Source: UBA6623 sp965238125 | GTDB taxonomy: Bacteria > Acidobacteriota > Terriglobia > Bryobacterales > UBA6623 | DNA length: 64,000 bases | Direction of reading: 5' to 3' | NCBI GenBank assembly: GCA_965238125.1 | Contig: OZ250179.1 | Coordinates: forward strand, 2,914,001 to 2,978,000 | Shown here: in pieces, positions 33,946-43,434 of the stretch | How the letters are laid out: every line of letters starts with the position of its first letter | Position numbering within the stretch: the stretch's first letter is position 1 | Translations under genes and position numbers: made by a program | Notes under the pieces: generated by a model | Databases searched by the model: none | Told to the model about the DNA's origin: nothing | Seen by the model: only the letters and a program-made list of their open reading frames with translations

Positions 33946-34914
33946 ATGAAAAACTCGATATCGAGACGCACTTTTCTGGGCGGAGCGGTTGCGGCCGCTT
34001 CTCTTTCAGCCAACGGCAAGCTGCCCTCGCGGACGCTGGGGCGGACCGGCGAACAACCTTCGATCTTGGGTTTCGGCTGCGGCAGCCGCCTCGGCATGTA
34101 CAAGACCCAGGACCGCGCTGTCGAAGTTCTCAACATGGCTCTCGATGCCGGGATCAGCTACCTTGACACCGCTCAGGTCTACGGCCGGGGCAACAGCGAA
34201 ATCTGGGTCGGCGAAGTGATGAAAACCCGCCGCAAGGGCGTATTTCTGGCGACGAAGACGGTGGCCCGAACCGCCGACGACGTGCTGCGACGGATGGACA
34301 CAAGCCTCGCGAAACTCAACACTAATCAAGTCGACCTGCTTCATCTCCACAGCTTGGGAGGCCCCGAAGACCTCGAAAAGGTCGAGAAGAACAAGGTCAT
34401 GGAGGCCCTCTACAAGGTTCGCGAGCAGAAGATGGCGAAGTACATCGGCATCACCTCGCATACGGATCCGGAAGTGCTGGCAGCGGCACTCGAACGCTAC
34501 GACGTCGACTGCACGCAAATGGCGCTCAACGCGGCTCTCCAGGGGATGCAAAGCGGCCAAGGGGGTATGGCCCTGAATCCCGCGATCACAACCAGCTTCG
34601 AGAAGATCGCCCTGCCGGTCGCGAAGCGGAAAGACATCGGCGTGATTGCGATGAAGGTCTTCGGTCAGGCGCGGATCATGCCGATGGAAGATGATTTCGA
34701 GGCGGCCGCCCGCCTGTTGCGGTACTCGCTGTCGCTTCCGGTGGCGGTCGCCGTCATCGGTTGTCCGAAGCATGAGCATCTGACGAAGAACATCGAGACC
34801 GCCCGCTCGTTTGAACCCATGGAACCGAGCGAAATGCAGCGTTACTCCGACGCGCTTTCGGAACGCTACAAACAGGCGCTGGACCGCGAGTTTGAAGACC
34901 ACGTCGACGTCTAA
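33946..34914 (+). CDS. Tat-exported aldo/keto reductase
   Basis: A 322-aa protein. Start at ATG 33946 with AAGGA seven bases upstream. SISRRTFLGGAVAAASLSANG is a twin-arginine-type leader. The AKR fold follows: LPSRTLGRTGEQPSILGFGCG, SYLDTAQVYGRGNSE (Asp and Tyr of the tetrad), VFLATKTV (Lys), VDLLHLHSLG (His region), KYIGITSH and IGVIAMKVFGQA. NAD(P)H-dependent; substrate unknown. The stop codon TAA lies inside the CTAAG target duplication of IS1380 copy B, so the insertion leaves the protein intact while cutting off anything downstream. It may once have been co-transcribed with the DUF1800-DUF1501 pair (153-bp gap). Confidence 0.88.
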   Translation: MKNSISRRTFLGGAVAAASLSANGKLPSRTLGRTGEQPSILGFGCGSRLGMYKTQDRAVEVLNMALDAGISYLDTAQVYGRGNSEIWVGEVMKTRRKGVFLATKTVARTADDVLRRMDTSLAKLNTNQVDLLHLHSLGGPEDLEKVEKNKVMEALYKVREQKMAKYIGITSHTDPEVLAAALERYDVDCTQMALNAALQGMQSGQGGMALNPAITTSFEKIALPVAKRKDIGVIAMKVFGQARIMPMEDDFEAAARLLRYSLSLPVAVAVIGCPKHEHLTKNIETARSFEPMEPSEMQRYSDALSERYKQALDREFEDHVDV

Positions 34915-34915
34915 G

Positions 34916-36581
34916 CCAGGATTTCCATTTTGGCCCTGGCACGGTCACAGGATACACCCCCGCTGCGCCGAATACCACGTCTTTTCGCGCTGAACCCTGC
35001 ACATCACCTCCGCCGGTAGGCGCCAGGGCTCGTCCGTCCGCTCACAGACGTTGATTGAGCGGACTGAACGGCGCTCCGGCCGACACTGCTCCCTGCGAAA
35101 CCTTTTTGGAGCCAAAAACTGTTGATCCTCGCCCGGGCAACGCTACCCACCCGGCACAGGCAGCGCCCAGATCCTATGCAGCATGTCACCGAACAGCCGC
35201 CGGTTCAGATGCCCCTCCGCCAGCAGCAACCAGTAGTAGCGAGCATGCTTGACCAGCCGACCGCCGGTCTTCATCAACCTGTGTTGCAAACTCGTTAGCG
35301 ACCAGCTTTTGATTCGCTGCGGCAGCCCTAGCCGCCGCCACAGGTTGCCCAGGTTGTAGGCCAGCACGCTGAGTTGCAGCCGTACCTCGTTGGCTCGGAA
35401 GCGGTGACACGACAAGCGGGTCCAGTGCGTGGCCTGTTTGCCTTCTTTGATCCACTGCTCCGCCGTGCCGCGCTTGTTGTAGAACCGCACGACCGAGCGG
35501 CTCGGCAAGCTCATGCTCGTCACGACAAATCCGACGCGCGGGAATAGTTCGCCCTGGTGATGCTCGACCTTGGCGACAACTCGCCTTGCCTTCGACCAGC
35601 TCTCGGCCTGATAGCGAAAACTCTTGTAGCGCACTAGGGGCTTGGCGTTCGGCCTGCCCGGTGGCCGAAACAGGATGTCCTCGATCTCCAGCTCCAGGCT
35701 CTTGTTCGCCGGGATGCGAATCACGTAGTCCACGCCGCGCTCCTCCATCGCCTCGTAGATCTCGGGCTTGGCGAAGGCGGCGTCGGCGCGGAACGTCACC
35801 TGTTTGCCCTCCGCCTGTTGTCGTTCGATCTCCGGCAGTAGCAGCTCGTCCCAGTCCTCGGCGCTGTGCACGTTGCCGGGACGCAGCTTCGCGCCTAGGC
35901 AGTCGCCGTGCTGGTTGAACAGCAACAGCGGGTGATAGCAGAGGGACTCAAAATGGCCGTTGTAGGCACTGCCTTCCTGTTGGCCGTGGACGGGGCTCTC
36001 CGTGGAGTCCATGTCGAGCACCACGCGGTCTGAACCGTCGGGAGCTTCGGCTTGCGCGACCAGCTCCCGGTTCACTGCCATCAGCCCCAGCAAGTTCTCT
36101 TCGCTCGCCAGCATCTCCGTCTCGAAGCCATGCAGCGTCGAGGTCAAGGCTGCTCCGCGATCCCAGTTCCTCTTCGAGCCGATCAAGCGAAAGGTCGGAT
36201 CGGCGGATACTCGAACGGCGTCATTGAGGTCCTCGTAGCCAGCGAGTCGGCTGTAGACCGACTGCCGCAGCAGATCGGCCAGCGCGAACTTCTTGTTCAA
36301 GCCTTGTCGCGAGTCGCTGAGATGCTCGTCGATCAGCTTCCCGAGTCCGAGTCGTTCATCCAGTTCGCGAACGAGAATCAGACCGCCATCCGAGGTGACT
36401 CGCGATCCTTGGAAATCGACTTTGAGAAATCCATTGAACGTGAGCTGAAACGGCTTGTTTTCTTTTTCACCCATCGGGTGTTGACCTCCATGGCGTCCTT
36501 ATCGGGCTCTAGCCCCTATCAATAAAGACGCTGAAGGTCGCTGGATGGTCTGAAGCTCATACATCAAATTGAAAATGCGGG
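34916..36581 (-). mobile_element. IS1380-family insertion sequence, copy B (1666 bp)
   Basis: Same length and ends as copy A (2974-4639), inverted. The target duplication is CTAAG on the plus strand at 34911-34915 and 36582-36586. The first base after the duplication is the terminal CCAGG of the element. The two 5-bp targets known here, CTAAA and CTTAG/CTAAG, share the pattern CT-A/T-A. Confidence 0.94.
35143..36474 (-). CDS. IS1380-family DDE transposase, copy B
   Basis: 443 aa, identical to copy A except at least two residues (Ala in KKFALADLL; Leu in LQLSVLAYNLG). All catalytic motifs are retained: VVLDMDSTE, FRADAAFA and YNKRGTAEQWIKEGK. At the second site it carries the residue shared with the decayed third copy, so this copy is the better candidate for the active source element. 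Confidence 0.93.
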   Translation of the reverse strand: MGEKENKPFQLTFNGFLKVDFQGSRVTSDGGLILVRELDERLGLGKLIDEHLSDSRQGLNKKFALADLLRQSVYSRLAGYEDLNDAVRVSADPTFRLIGSKRNWDRGAALTSTLHGFETEMLASEENLLGLMAVNRELVAQAEAPDGSDRVVLDMDSTESPVHGQQEGSAYNGHFESLCYHPLLLFNQHGDCLGAKLRPGNVHSAEDWDELLLPEIERQQAEGKQVTFRADAAFAKPEIYEAMEERGVDYVIRIPANKSLELEIEDILFRPPGRPNAKPLVRYKSFRYQAESWSKARRVVAKVEHHQGELFPRVGFVVTSMSLPSRSVVRFYNKRGTAEQWIKEGKQATHWTRLSCHRFRANEVRLQLSVLAYNLGNLWRRLGLPQRIKSWSLTSLQHRLMKTGGRLVKHARYYWLLLAEGHLNRRLFGDMLHRIWALPVPGG

Positions 36582-36654
36582 CTAAGGGCGTTGGGGGGCG
36601 AGGGTCGCGAAGCCGCCGCCTCGGATAAAGTGGAAATCATGAGCCTTGCTCCCC

Positions 36655-36830
36655 GCCGCGACTGCGATTGGCAAACGCGAGTACGAGCGACTGCCGCGGT
36701 TCAAGAAACGCCACGATGCGTCGGCCGGCGAGGTCACCGACTGGGAACGACGCTATTATTCCGAACTTATCCGAACTCTTGCGCAAGGCCGAATACGCCT
36801 TCGACCTTCGGGGTGTCAATACGAGTCGAC
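36655..36830 (+). pseudogene. Fragment resembling an M3-family oligopeptidase
   Basis: One frame reads AIGKREYERLPRFKKRHDAS then AGEVTDWERRYYSELIRT; the next frame continues LRKAEYAFDLRGVNTS. Together these resemble the region before the zinc site in M3 peptidases (R-hD-W-D-x-x-YY ... Y-x-F-D-L). No HExxH is present. A frameshift and truncation on both sides mark it as a relic, overlapping the 3' end of the convergent S9A gene. Confidence 0.45.
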
Positions 36831-38894
36831 ACCTACTCGACTCAACAGAAAGGCTTGCTCCGTCGCGCTGTCGTTCACCACAACCGAGAAGGGACGCCCG
36901 CCGGCATGGCCGCCCTTGGCATCAAAACGCAGCAGGATCGGCTGATCTGATCGCGTTGCCCAGCGAAGCTTTGCCGTCATCTTCAGAGCCTGCTGTGGTG
37001 GAACCCGTGTGTCGCCTTCCCCGGTGGTCAGCAGCACGGCCGGGTACTCCACGCCCTCCTCGACCCGTTCGTACGGAGAGTAAGCGCGCAGAAACTCGAA
37101 GTGCTCCGGGTTGGACCCATCGCCGTACTCGAGAAGCGCGGGGGGATTGTTGTTCTCCTTATACCGCCAATAACGAACCATGTCGAGGTCGGGATAGGCA
37201 CACACTACAGCCCTGAACAGATCCGGACGCTGCGTCAAGGCCGCGCCCACCAGCAGGCCCCCGTTGCTCACGCCCCGGATAGCTAATCGTTGGGGATTTG
37301 TGTAGTTGTTATCGATTAACCACTCCGCGGCGGCGATGAAGTCGTCAAACACATTCTGTTTGGCGGCAAGCATTCCGGCACGGTGCCACTCGTCTCCAAA
37401 TTCGCCGCCCCCTCGAAGGTTCGGCAAAGCGAAGACGCCGCCGATCTCGGCCCAAAGCACCGCGATCGGCCGGAACGCCGGCGCCATGGGGGCGTTGAAT
37501 CCGCCGTAGCCGGTCAACAGGACCGGGCGGTCGCCGTCCGGCTCCAGACCTTTCTTGTGCACCAGGAACATCGGTACTCGGGTACCGTCCTTCGATTCGT
37601 ACCACACCTGTTTCGTCTCGAAGTCGGCTTCGTCGACGGGCGCCCGCAGCGCAAACCACTCTTGTCGTTTCCGCGTCGTCGCGTCGTAGCGATAAATCTT
37701 GCCCGGGTTGCTAAACGACGAATAACCCATAAATGCTTCGTCGCTATTCCAGCGTCCCGCAATCCATCCCGAGGAATTCTCGGGGAGTTTCACTTCGTCA
37801 ACAGGCTTTCCTCCGAGCGTGAATACGCGGATTTTTGTTGCGACGTTGTGCAGATAGTTGACGAATAACTTGCTGGCGATCACAGAGAACCACTGGATCG
37901 CGTCCTCACCCTCGGGAATGACTTCTCGCCAGTTATCCCGCGCCGGCTTCTCCACATCGATCATCAAAATGCGCCGATTGGGTGCTTTCCAGCCGGTCTG
38001 CACGGCGAGTAGGCGCGGACCGGCCCACACGGGTCGAAACAATGCCTCAACATCTCGTACAATTGCCCGCGGCGGTTGGTTACCCGGCAGTTCTTTTACC
38101 CAGATCTCGTTGCGCGCCCAACCATGCTGAGCCGTAATCAGCAGGTAGCCTCCCTGGTCCGCAACCGAAGCGGACAGGAAGACATCCGGGCCGTACCCTT
38201 CTCCGAACACCACGCGATCCTTGGACGAATCGGTCCCGATTTCGTGTCTGTAGATTCGTGCCCCGGCCTCTCGGTCGCGCAGGGAGTAGAAAAACGCCCT
38301 CTTGTCCTTGGTGAACGACACGCCCGCGTAGAGCCCTTTGGGCAAACTGTCGGAGATATCTTGCCCGCTATCGACATCCAAAATTCGAATCCGAACCTCG
38401 TCCTGTCCGGAGCCGCGGACGCCGTAAGCCGCAAGTTTGCCGTCATGAGAAACGCCGAAAAGGTTTACCGAAACCGTCTTATCGTCGCTGAGGGTGGAGG
38501 GGTCGATGAGAAGTTTGTCCTCGGAATCGATTCCGTCGCGGTAGTAAACCGACCAGAGATCCTCTTCCGCCCGCCGCTTGGAGAAAAAGTACCGCCCGCC
38601 CCTTTCATAGGGCGCGTTCGTCCGATCAATCCGCATCAGTTCGCTTAAGCGTTGCCGCACGGGTTCGCGCCCCCGCAGCTGCTCAAAGTGACCGGCGCTG
38701 TAGGCATTTTCCGCTGCAAGCCAGCTCCTCGTTTCCCGGCTTTCCAAGTCCTCCAACCAGTGGTAAGGATCCGACATTGGGAACCCGTGCATCACCTCTT
38801 CGTGCTGAACGCGCGGCGTTTCCGGGGGACTCAAGTTTGCGTCGACGCCACATCCCGAAAGCAGAATGCATAGCAGCACCTTTCCCTTCGGCAT
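36816..38894 (-). CDS. Prolyl oligopeptidase (S9A), lipoprotein
   Basis: About 692 aa from the start chosen at MPKGKVLLCILLSGCGV, where LLSGC is a lipobox; upstream in-frame Met codons give no signal. The beta-propeller part begins with HGFPMSDPYHWLEDLESRETRSW, typical of S9A. The catalytic domain shows YGGFNAPMAP, LPNLRGGGEFGDEWHRAG, the nucleophile elbow GVSNGGLLVG (Ser), GEGDTRVPPQQALK (Asp) and GGHAGG (His). It cleaves short proline-containing peptides, here probably in the periplasm. The elbow is GVSNGG rather than the usual GGSNGG. Monocistronic; convergent with relic DNA at 36.6 kb. Confidence 0.92.
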   Translation of the reverse strand: MPKGKVLLCILLSGCGVDANLSPPETPRVQHEEVMHGFPMSDPYHWLEDLESRETRSWLAAENAYSAGHFEQLRGREPVRQRLSELMRIDRTNAPYERGGRYFFSKRRAEEDLWSVYYRDGIDSEDKLLIDPSTLSDDKTVSVNLFGVSHDGKLAAYGVRGSGQDEVRIRILDVDSGQDISDSLPKGLYAGVSFTKDKRAFFYSLRDREAGARIYRHEIGTDSSKDRVVFGEGYGPDVFLSASVADQGGYLLITAQHGWARNEIWVKELPGNQPPRAIVRDVEALFRPVWAGPRLLAVQTGWKAPNRRILMIDVEKPARDNWREVIPEGEDAIQWFSVIASKLFVNYLHNVATKIRVFTLGGKPVDEVKLPENSSGWIAGRWNSDEAFMGYSSFSNPGKIYRYDATTRKRQEWFALRAPVDEADFETKQVWYESKDGTRVPMFLVHKKGLEPDGDRPVLLTGYGGFNAPMAPAFRPIAVLWAEIGGVFALPNLRGGGEFGDEWHRAGMLAAKQNVFDDFIAAAEWLIDNNYTNPQRLAIRGVSNGGLLVGAALTQRPDLFRAVVCAYPDLDMVRYWRYKENNNPPALLEYGDGSNPEHFEFLRAYSPYERVEEGVEYPAVLLTTGEGDTRVPPQQALKMTAKLRWATRSDQPILLRFDAKGGHAGGRPFSVVVNDSATEQAFLLSRVGVDSY

Positions 38895-39064
38895 GGGAGA
38901 GCTCGCGAGTTGGCTTAATGGAGGCGATGGCATGGGTAACGAGTTGCTGTGTTCCGGGAATGCTGATTCGTTTGCAAGGCGACTCGGAACCGGTCGCGCT
39001 TCTGGTTCACCCGCGGCTGCCCCGGTTCGATCGCGGCATCCAGTATAGGTGGTCAACGTGAGAA

Positions 39065-39196
39065 GCGTCTGGATCGACGCTCTTCATAGCCGCCGTCACC
39101 GACGACGACGGCGACAGCTCAACCGACACCGTCCGAATTCAAGTCGATCCGGATGACATACGATTCCGAGTACTGACGCCACAATGCGGCCTCTGA
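39065..39196 (+). pseudogene. Fragment of a PKD/cadherin-like repeat protein gene
   Basis: The frame encodes IAAVTDDDGDSSTDTVRIQV, the closing strand of a PKD-type extracellular domain, then a short unrelated tail and a stop. There is no start or signal. It is the leftover of a larger secreted-protein gene. The DNA from 39197 to 39488 shows nothing supported. Confidence 0.5.
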
Positions 39197-39488
39197 TTCC
39201 TGTCTTCTGCTGTGCCGACAGCGCGGGCGGCAAGGCCTGTGAGAAAACCCTTTTCTCGCCGGCTAACCATCTGCGTGTGTTCTGCTCGGCAGCTCGTCGG
39301 AGCGGCGGAAGCCGGGCCGACTCAGCACGTTGGCGAGGCCGAAAAAGCGTAGTTCGTGAATACGCTGGTTCTCGCTGCCTATTGAGGAGCGGCTCGCACA
39401 AATGATCCGGCGATTGCCGGGACCGCGAGCCCCGCGGAGGACGCCTGCCCGCGGCCCGGAACTGCAACTCAAGATGTCCGCGATGCCG

Positions 39489-39730
39489 CTACGGCGCCGA
39501 GTAGACGTCGTAGGAGACGCGATTTGCCTCCAAGTCGCACTCGCCGACGCCGAAACATTGGAGTCGGTTGAGCCACAGGTAGTCGGGGTGGGCGGTCTGA
39601 AAGCGGGGCGCGTTGCGAACCGGCATCTTGGTCGGCAGATCATTGGCCAGGAACCGCTCGTAGCCGTCGGGACCAGCGTCGACGCAACGGGTTCGGCCGC
39701 TCCTATGCCGTCCGAAACGAACGAAATAGT
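39489..39730 (-). pseudogene. C-terminal fragment resembling DUF3237
   Basis: On the minus strand a frame reads DGYERFLANDLPTKMPVRNA, PRFQTAHPDYLWLNRLQCFG, VGECDLEANRVSYDVYSAP and then a TAG stop at 39489. The HPDYxWLNR-QCxGVG and YDVY endings are those of DUF3237-like beta-barrel proteins. The N-terminal two thirds are missing or unrecognisable. It lies next to an IS1182-like element and the PKD fragment. Confidence 0.5.
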
Positions 39731-39796
39731 ATCTTCCGCGGATTGCTATCGAGAATTCCGCATCCCATGAGCAATTCCACCGTTTATTCCTTCTAG

Positions 39797-41355
39797 GAGT
39801 CTGTCCGAGTATTCATTATCTTCTTGGAGAAAAAACAAAAGTGGGGGATAATGGTTTATGGGCAAAACCTACCGGGCCTACCTTCCCGAGCAGAAACTGC
39901 TGCTGCCTCCCAGTTTGCAGGATTGGCTGCCCGAAAACCACCTCGTCTATTTCGTCAACGACCTCGTTGATCAACTGGATTTGTCGGCCATCGAGAAGGT
40001 CTATGAAAGGGAGCAGCGCGGGCAGCCGCCTTATCATCCGCGGCTGATGGTCAAACTGCTGCTCTACGGCTATTGCCTGGGCGTGCGCTCCTCGCGCCGG
40101 ATCGCCCGGCGGCTGGTCGAGGACGTAGCCTTTCGCGTGTTGGCGGCCGGCAACCAGCCCGACTTCCGCACGATCTCGGATTTTCGCAAGATCCACCTGG
40201 AAGCCCTCGAGGGGCTGTTCCAACAAGTGTTGCGGGTGGCGCTCGAGAGCGGGGCGATGAAGCTGGGTCGGGTGGCGCTCGACGGCACGAAGATGAAGGC
40301 CAACGCCTCCAAGCACAAGGCCATGAGTTACGGGCGGATCCAGCACAGCGAGCCACAGTTGGCGGCCGAGGTGAAGCAAATGTTGGCCGAAGCCGAAGCA
40401 GTCGACGCGGCGGAGGACGCGCGCTACGGGGCCGAGAAGCCGGGCGACGAATTGCCCGAGGAGTTGCAACGCCGGCAGACGCGGCTGGAGAAGATTCGCC
40501 AAGCCAAGCAGGCGCTGGAGCAACGAGCGAAGCAACGGGCGCAACAGCAAGCCGCCGCCGCGGCAAGCCGAACCGCGCGACAAAGATCAATACAATTTCA
40601 CCGATCCGGAGTCGCGCATTATGAAAAGCGGCGACGGGTTCGTGCAGGGCTACAACGCACAGGCGGCGGTCGAGAGCGTGGCGCAATTGATTGTCGGGCA
40701 GACGCTGACCGAGGCGGCGAACGACAAAGAGCAACTGGCGCCGTTGGTGGAAGCGGTCGAGCGGCAGTCGGGGCAACGGCCCGACGAAGTGTTGGCCGAC
40801 AGCGGCTATTGTTCGGAGAAGAACTTGGAATCGTTGGAAGCGCCCGAGAAGCCTGAGCAAAAGATCGAAGCGTATATTGCCGCCCAGAGACACCGGCGCG
40901 GACAACGGGCGTCGCCGCCGCGGGGGCGGATCCCGAGCCACCTCACGCGAGTCGAGCGGATGGAGCGCAAGTTACGGACGAAAGCGGGAGCGAAGATGTA
41001 CGCGCAACGCAAAGGGATCGTGGAGCCGATATTCGGACAGATTAAACAAGCCCGCGGGATTCGTCAATTTTTGTTGCGGGGGTTGAAGAAAGTGCGGGGC
41101 GAGTGGGCCTTGGTGTGCTTGACGCACAATATTTTGAAGATGCACGGGCTGTGTGGCGGAGCGTGATGGAGAAAAACCGGGAAGGGGGCGCCGGCGAGGC
41201 GCATGGAGGGCTCTGGAAGCCGTTTTGGGCGGCCCGCGCGGTTTGTTTGTGGCGCCCGGCGGTCGACGAGCCTTCCGCGCCCGTGCGTCGCTGACCTCGG
41301 CGCCCGAATCTCCCGCCCTGCCGGAACTGTGCCAAGTTGTTACTCGGACAGACTC
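39797..41355 (+). mobile_element. IS1182-like insertion sequence (1559 bp)
   Basis: Perfect inverted repeats: CTAGGAGTCTGTCCGAGTA at 39793 and its exact inverse ending at 41359. The shared outer CTAG (39793-39796 and 41356-41359) is probably a 4-bp palindromic target duplication, leaving GAGTCTGTCCGAGTA as the terminal repeat. One transposase gene lies inside. Confidence 0.88.
39858..41166 (+). pseudogene. IS1182-family (IS5-like) transposase, frameshifted
   Basis: The N-terminal part (MGKTYRAYLPEQKLLLPPSL, DUF772-like YHPRLMVKLLLYGYCLGVRS, PDFRTISDFR, VALDGTKMKANASKHK with the first Asp) is in one frame to about 40555. After the GC-rich run GCCGCCGCCGCGG (40551-40563) the protein continues in the next frame: AEPRDKDQYNFTDPESRIMK, GYNAQAAVE, DEVLADSGYCSEKNLE (second Asp) and GIVEPIFGQIKQARG (Glu). 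One base has been lost or gained, so the DDE triad is split. Apart from this it is complete. A sequencing error in the GC run is possible. Confidence 0.85.
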
Positions 41356-41460
41356 CTAGGCTTCCAGTCGGTTCCGACGGCCGCTTCGGCCTTGGTTTAT
41401 CCGGTTTGTCCATCTGGTGTAAACTTACGGATGACATCGTAGTAATGTCGAAAGCCCGGG

Positions 41461-41733
41461 ATGACCGTCCAACTTGATTTTTCCGCGAAGGAGCAGGCTG
41501 CGCTTGAAGCCGAGGCGAAGGCCGAGGGTCTGAGCGTTGAAAGTTGGCTCAAGAAACTCGCTCGCGAACGTGCTTCGCTTCCCCAAGAACCAATCTCACA
41601 AGATGACCGGCCGATCTGGGAACTCATTCTCGAAAATACGAAGAACGTACCACGAGAAGCGTTCGACAGGCTTCCCACCGATGGAGCGAGCCAAGTCGAC
41701 CATTATCTCTACGGTCACCCGAAACGCGACTGA
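41461..41733 (+). CDS. Antitoxin of a VapBC-type pair
   Basis: A 90-aa protein. The N-terminal ~35 residues (VQLDFSAKEQAALEAEAKAEGLSVESWLKKLARE) form a ribbon-helix-helix/CopG-like DNA-binding pattern with SVESWL as the usual helix start. The acidic C-terminal tail would wrap the toxin. Its TGA stop overlaps the toxin's ATG by one base, the standard antitoxin-first arrangement. The antitoxin is expected to repress the operon and neutralise the nuclease. It lies just outside the right end of the IS1182-like element. Confidence 0.8.
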   Translation: MTVQLDFSAKEQAALEAEAKAEGLSVESWLKKLARERASLPQEPISQDDRPIWELILENTKNVPREAFDRLPTDGASQVDHYLYGHPKRD

Positions 41734-42146
41734 TGGGGCCGGTTTTCGCCGACACATTTTATTGGATTGCACTCACCAATGTGAAGGATGCGGCCCACGA
41801 GCAAGCCAAGGCATTCAGCCGTTCAAGCTCTCTCAGCTCGATCGTCACAACTGAGTTAGTGCTGGTCGAGTATCTGAATTACTTCGCGGCGTGGGGTTCG
41901 GAGTTTCGGCTCATGGCGTTGACGAATACGCGCGGCTTGCGCGCAAGTGCGACAGCGCGCGTTGTGCCCTACACGGCCGAAGCCATTCAGGACGGCCTTG
42001 CGCTCTATGCGGAACGCCCCGACAAGGGCTACAGTCTGACCGATTGTATCTCCATGCAGCCGATGCGCCGGGAAGGGCTCACCGAGGTCCTGACCAATGA
42101 CCGGCACTTCGAACAGGAAGGCTTCCGCCCCCTTTTTGGTGACTAA
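41733..42146 (+). CDS. PIN-domain ribonuclease toxin (VapC-like)
   Basis: A 137-aa PIN domain. The acidic residues expected for Mg binding are present: VFADTFYWIAL (first Asp), TTELVLVEYLNYF (Glu), YSLTDCISMQPM (Asp) and LTNDRHFEQEGFRPLF (last Asp). The length is normal. Such toxins cleave RNA, often tRNA or rRNA, to arrest growth when the antitoxin is degraded. The one-base overlap with the antitoxin gene implies translational coupling. The 240 bp downstream to 42387 contain no further gene. Confidence 0.87.
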   Translation: MGPVFADTFYWIALTNVKDAAHEQAKAFSRSSSLSSIVTTELVLVEYLNYFAAWGSEFRLMALTNTRGLRASATARVVPYTAEAIQDGLALYAERPDKGYSLTDCISMQPMRREGLTEVLTNDRHFEQEGFRPLFGD

Positions 42147-42387
42147 ACATCACAATTCTTGATCTCCAAAGCCGGGACCTCTTGCTGGACCGCAAAGAAT
42201 AATACCGTCTGGTAAGTGAGACGTTGATCGGTCACGGCACTCCTCTCCTACTCCATCTGGAAAGATCCGTCGGCTCGCGGGCGAGTAACGGACCCGTATA
42301 GGACGCTTGGTCAAGTTGCTCGCTCCGCGAACGATACGGGCGCCGGGGCGAATCGGCGTCGGTCAAGTTAAGCAGCCGCCGCCGTTC

Positions 42388-43434
42388 TCACGGTACGTCG
42401 AGCGGTAGTGCGACCGGCCTGTTGTCCGCGGCTGAGCGGTAGCAGGCTTCCACGGCGGCGAAGGTGTTTTGCACGTAGTCGCCGGCTTCGGTCTCGAATT
42501 CGGCGCCGGTTCTTAGGCAGTCGACGAAATGCTGCTGCGCGGCTCGGCAACTGTCGCCCTTGTAGCCTCCCAGGCCCTCGCCCCAAAAAACCTGCTCGGA
42601 ATCGCGAAAGACGTCGCCGTTCCCCTTGAGCGTGAGCACGGCCTCGGAGCCTTCGATGCGTGAGCCGCCCATGACCTCGCCGGGTTCCCGCGGTTCGGCG
42701 GCCCGGCTGCCGTCGATGACGCCCGCAGCGCCGCCGCAGTGCCGCACCGTGATAAAAGCCGCGTCCTCGCCGGCAATGCGCGGGTTGAGCTTCGCGGTGC
42801 GGCAGTAGAGATCCTCGATGTCGCCGAACAGAAAACGTGCCGTGTCGAGGTGGTGAACGAGCGTCTCGAAGACGAGCAATCGAGGCATCTCGGCAAAGTA
42901 GGGCTGGTTCGGATAGGGATTCTCGCCGAGGCCGTCGCGTTGGCGCAGGTCCATGCGGTAGCGGAAGGGGCTGCCGATGTCGCCGGCCGAGATGAGCTCG
43001 GCTATCTTGCGGTACCAAGCCTGCCAACGCCAATTTTCATTGATCATCAAACGGATGGCCCCCGCTCGCGCGGTTTCGACAATGCGAACGCTTTCTTCCC
43101 AGGTTTCGGCGACCGGTTTTTGGAGTAGGGTGTTGAGACCCCGAGCTGCCGTTTGCTCAACAAGAGCGCCATGCGAGGCGGGCCGGGTGACGATGTCGAC
43201 AAAGTCGGGCTTCTCGGTATCGAGCATCTCGTCGAGGTCGCCATAGGGCCGAAGATCGAAGTCGGCGGAGAATCTTTCAGCCGTCGGCCGGTCGAGGTCG
43301 CAAGCGGCCACGATGCGGGCACCGCTAACGCGCGGCCAGGCTTCCATTTGAATGCGGCTGAAAAAGCCGCATCCGACGGTGACGCCGGTGAGGGGGTCTT
43401 GGCGGTCCCGGCTTGACTTTCTTGGGATCATCAC
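42388..43434 (-). CDS. Gfo/Idh/MocA-family oxidoreductase, second paralogue
   Basis: 348 aa. Rossmann start TGVTVGCGFFSRIQMEAWPR, VAACDLDRPTAERF, then LLQKPVAETWEESV (QKP in place of the usual EKP). The C-terminal domain includes NWRWQAWYRKIAELISAGDIG and LVFETLVHHLDTARFLFGDI, the latter supplying the usual catalytic His region. The substrate is probably a sugar or polyol. The only usable start codons (ATG 43434 or 43431) lie inside a dispersed repeat (43423-43496), so the original N-terminus may have been replaced. It is upstream of no other gene on its strand. Confidence 0.86.
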   Translation of the reverse strand: MMIPRKSSRDRQDPLTGVTVGCGFFSRIQMEAWPRVSGARIVAACDLDRPTAERFSADFDLRPYGDLDEMLDTEKPDFVDIVTRPASHGALVEQTAARGLNTLLQKPVAETWEESVRIVETARAGAIRLMINENWRWQAWYRKIAELISAGDIGSPFRYRMDLRQRDGLGENPYPNQPYFAEMPRLLVFETLVHHLDTARFLFGDIEDLYCRTAKLNPRIAGEDAAFITVRHCGGAAGVIDGSRAAEPREPGEVMGGSRIEGSEAVLTLKGNGDVFRDSEQVFWGEGLGGYKGDSCRAAQQHFVDCLRTGAEFETEAGDYVQNTFAAVEACYRSAADNRPVALPLDVP

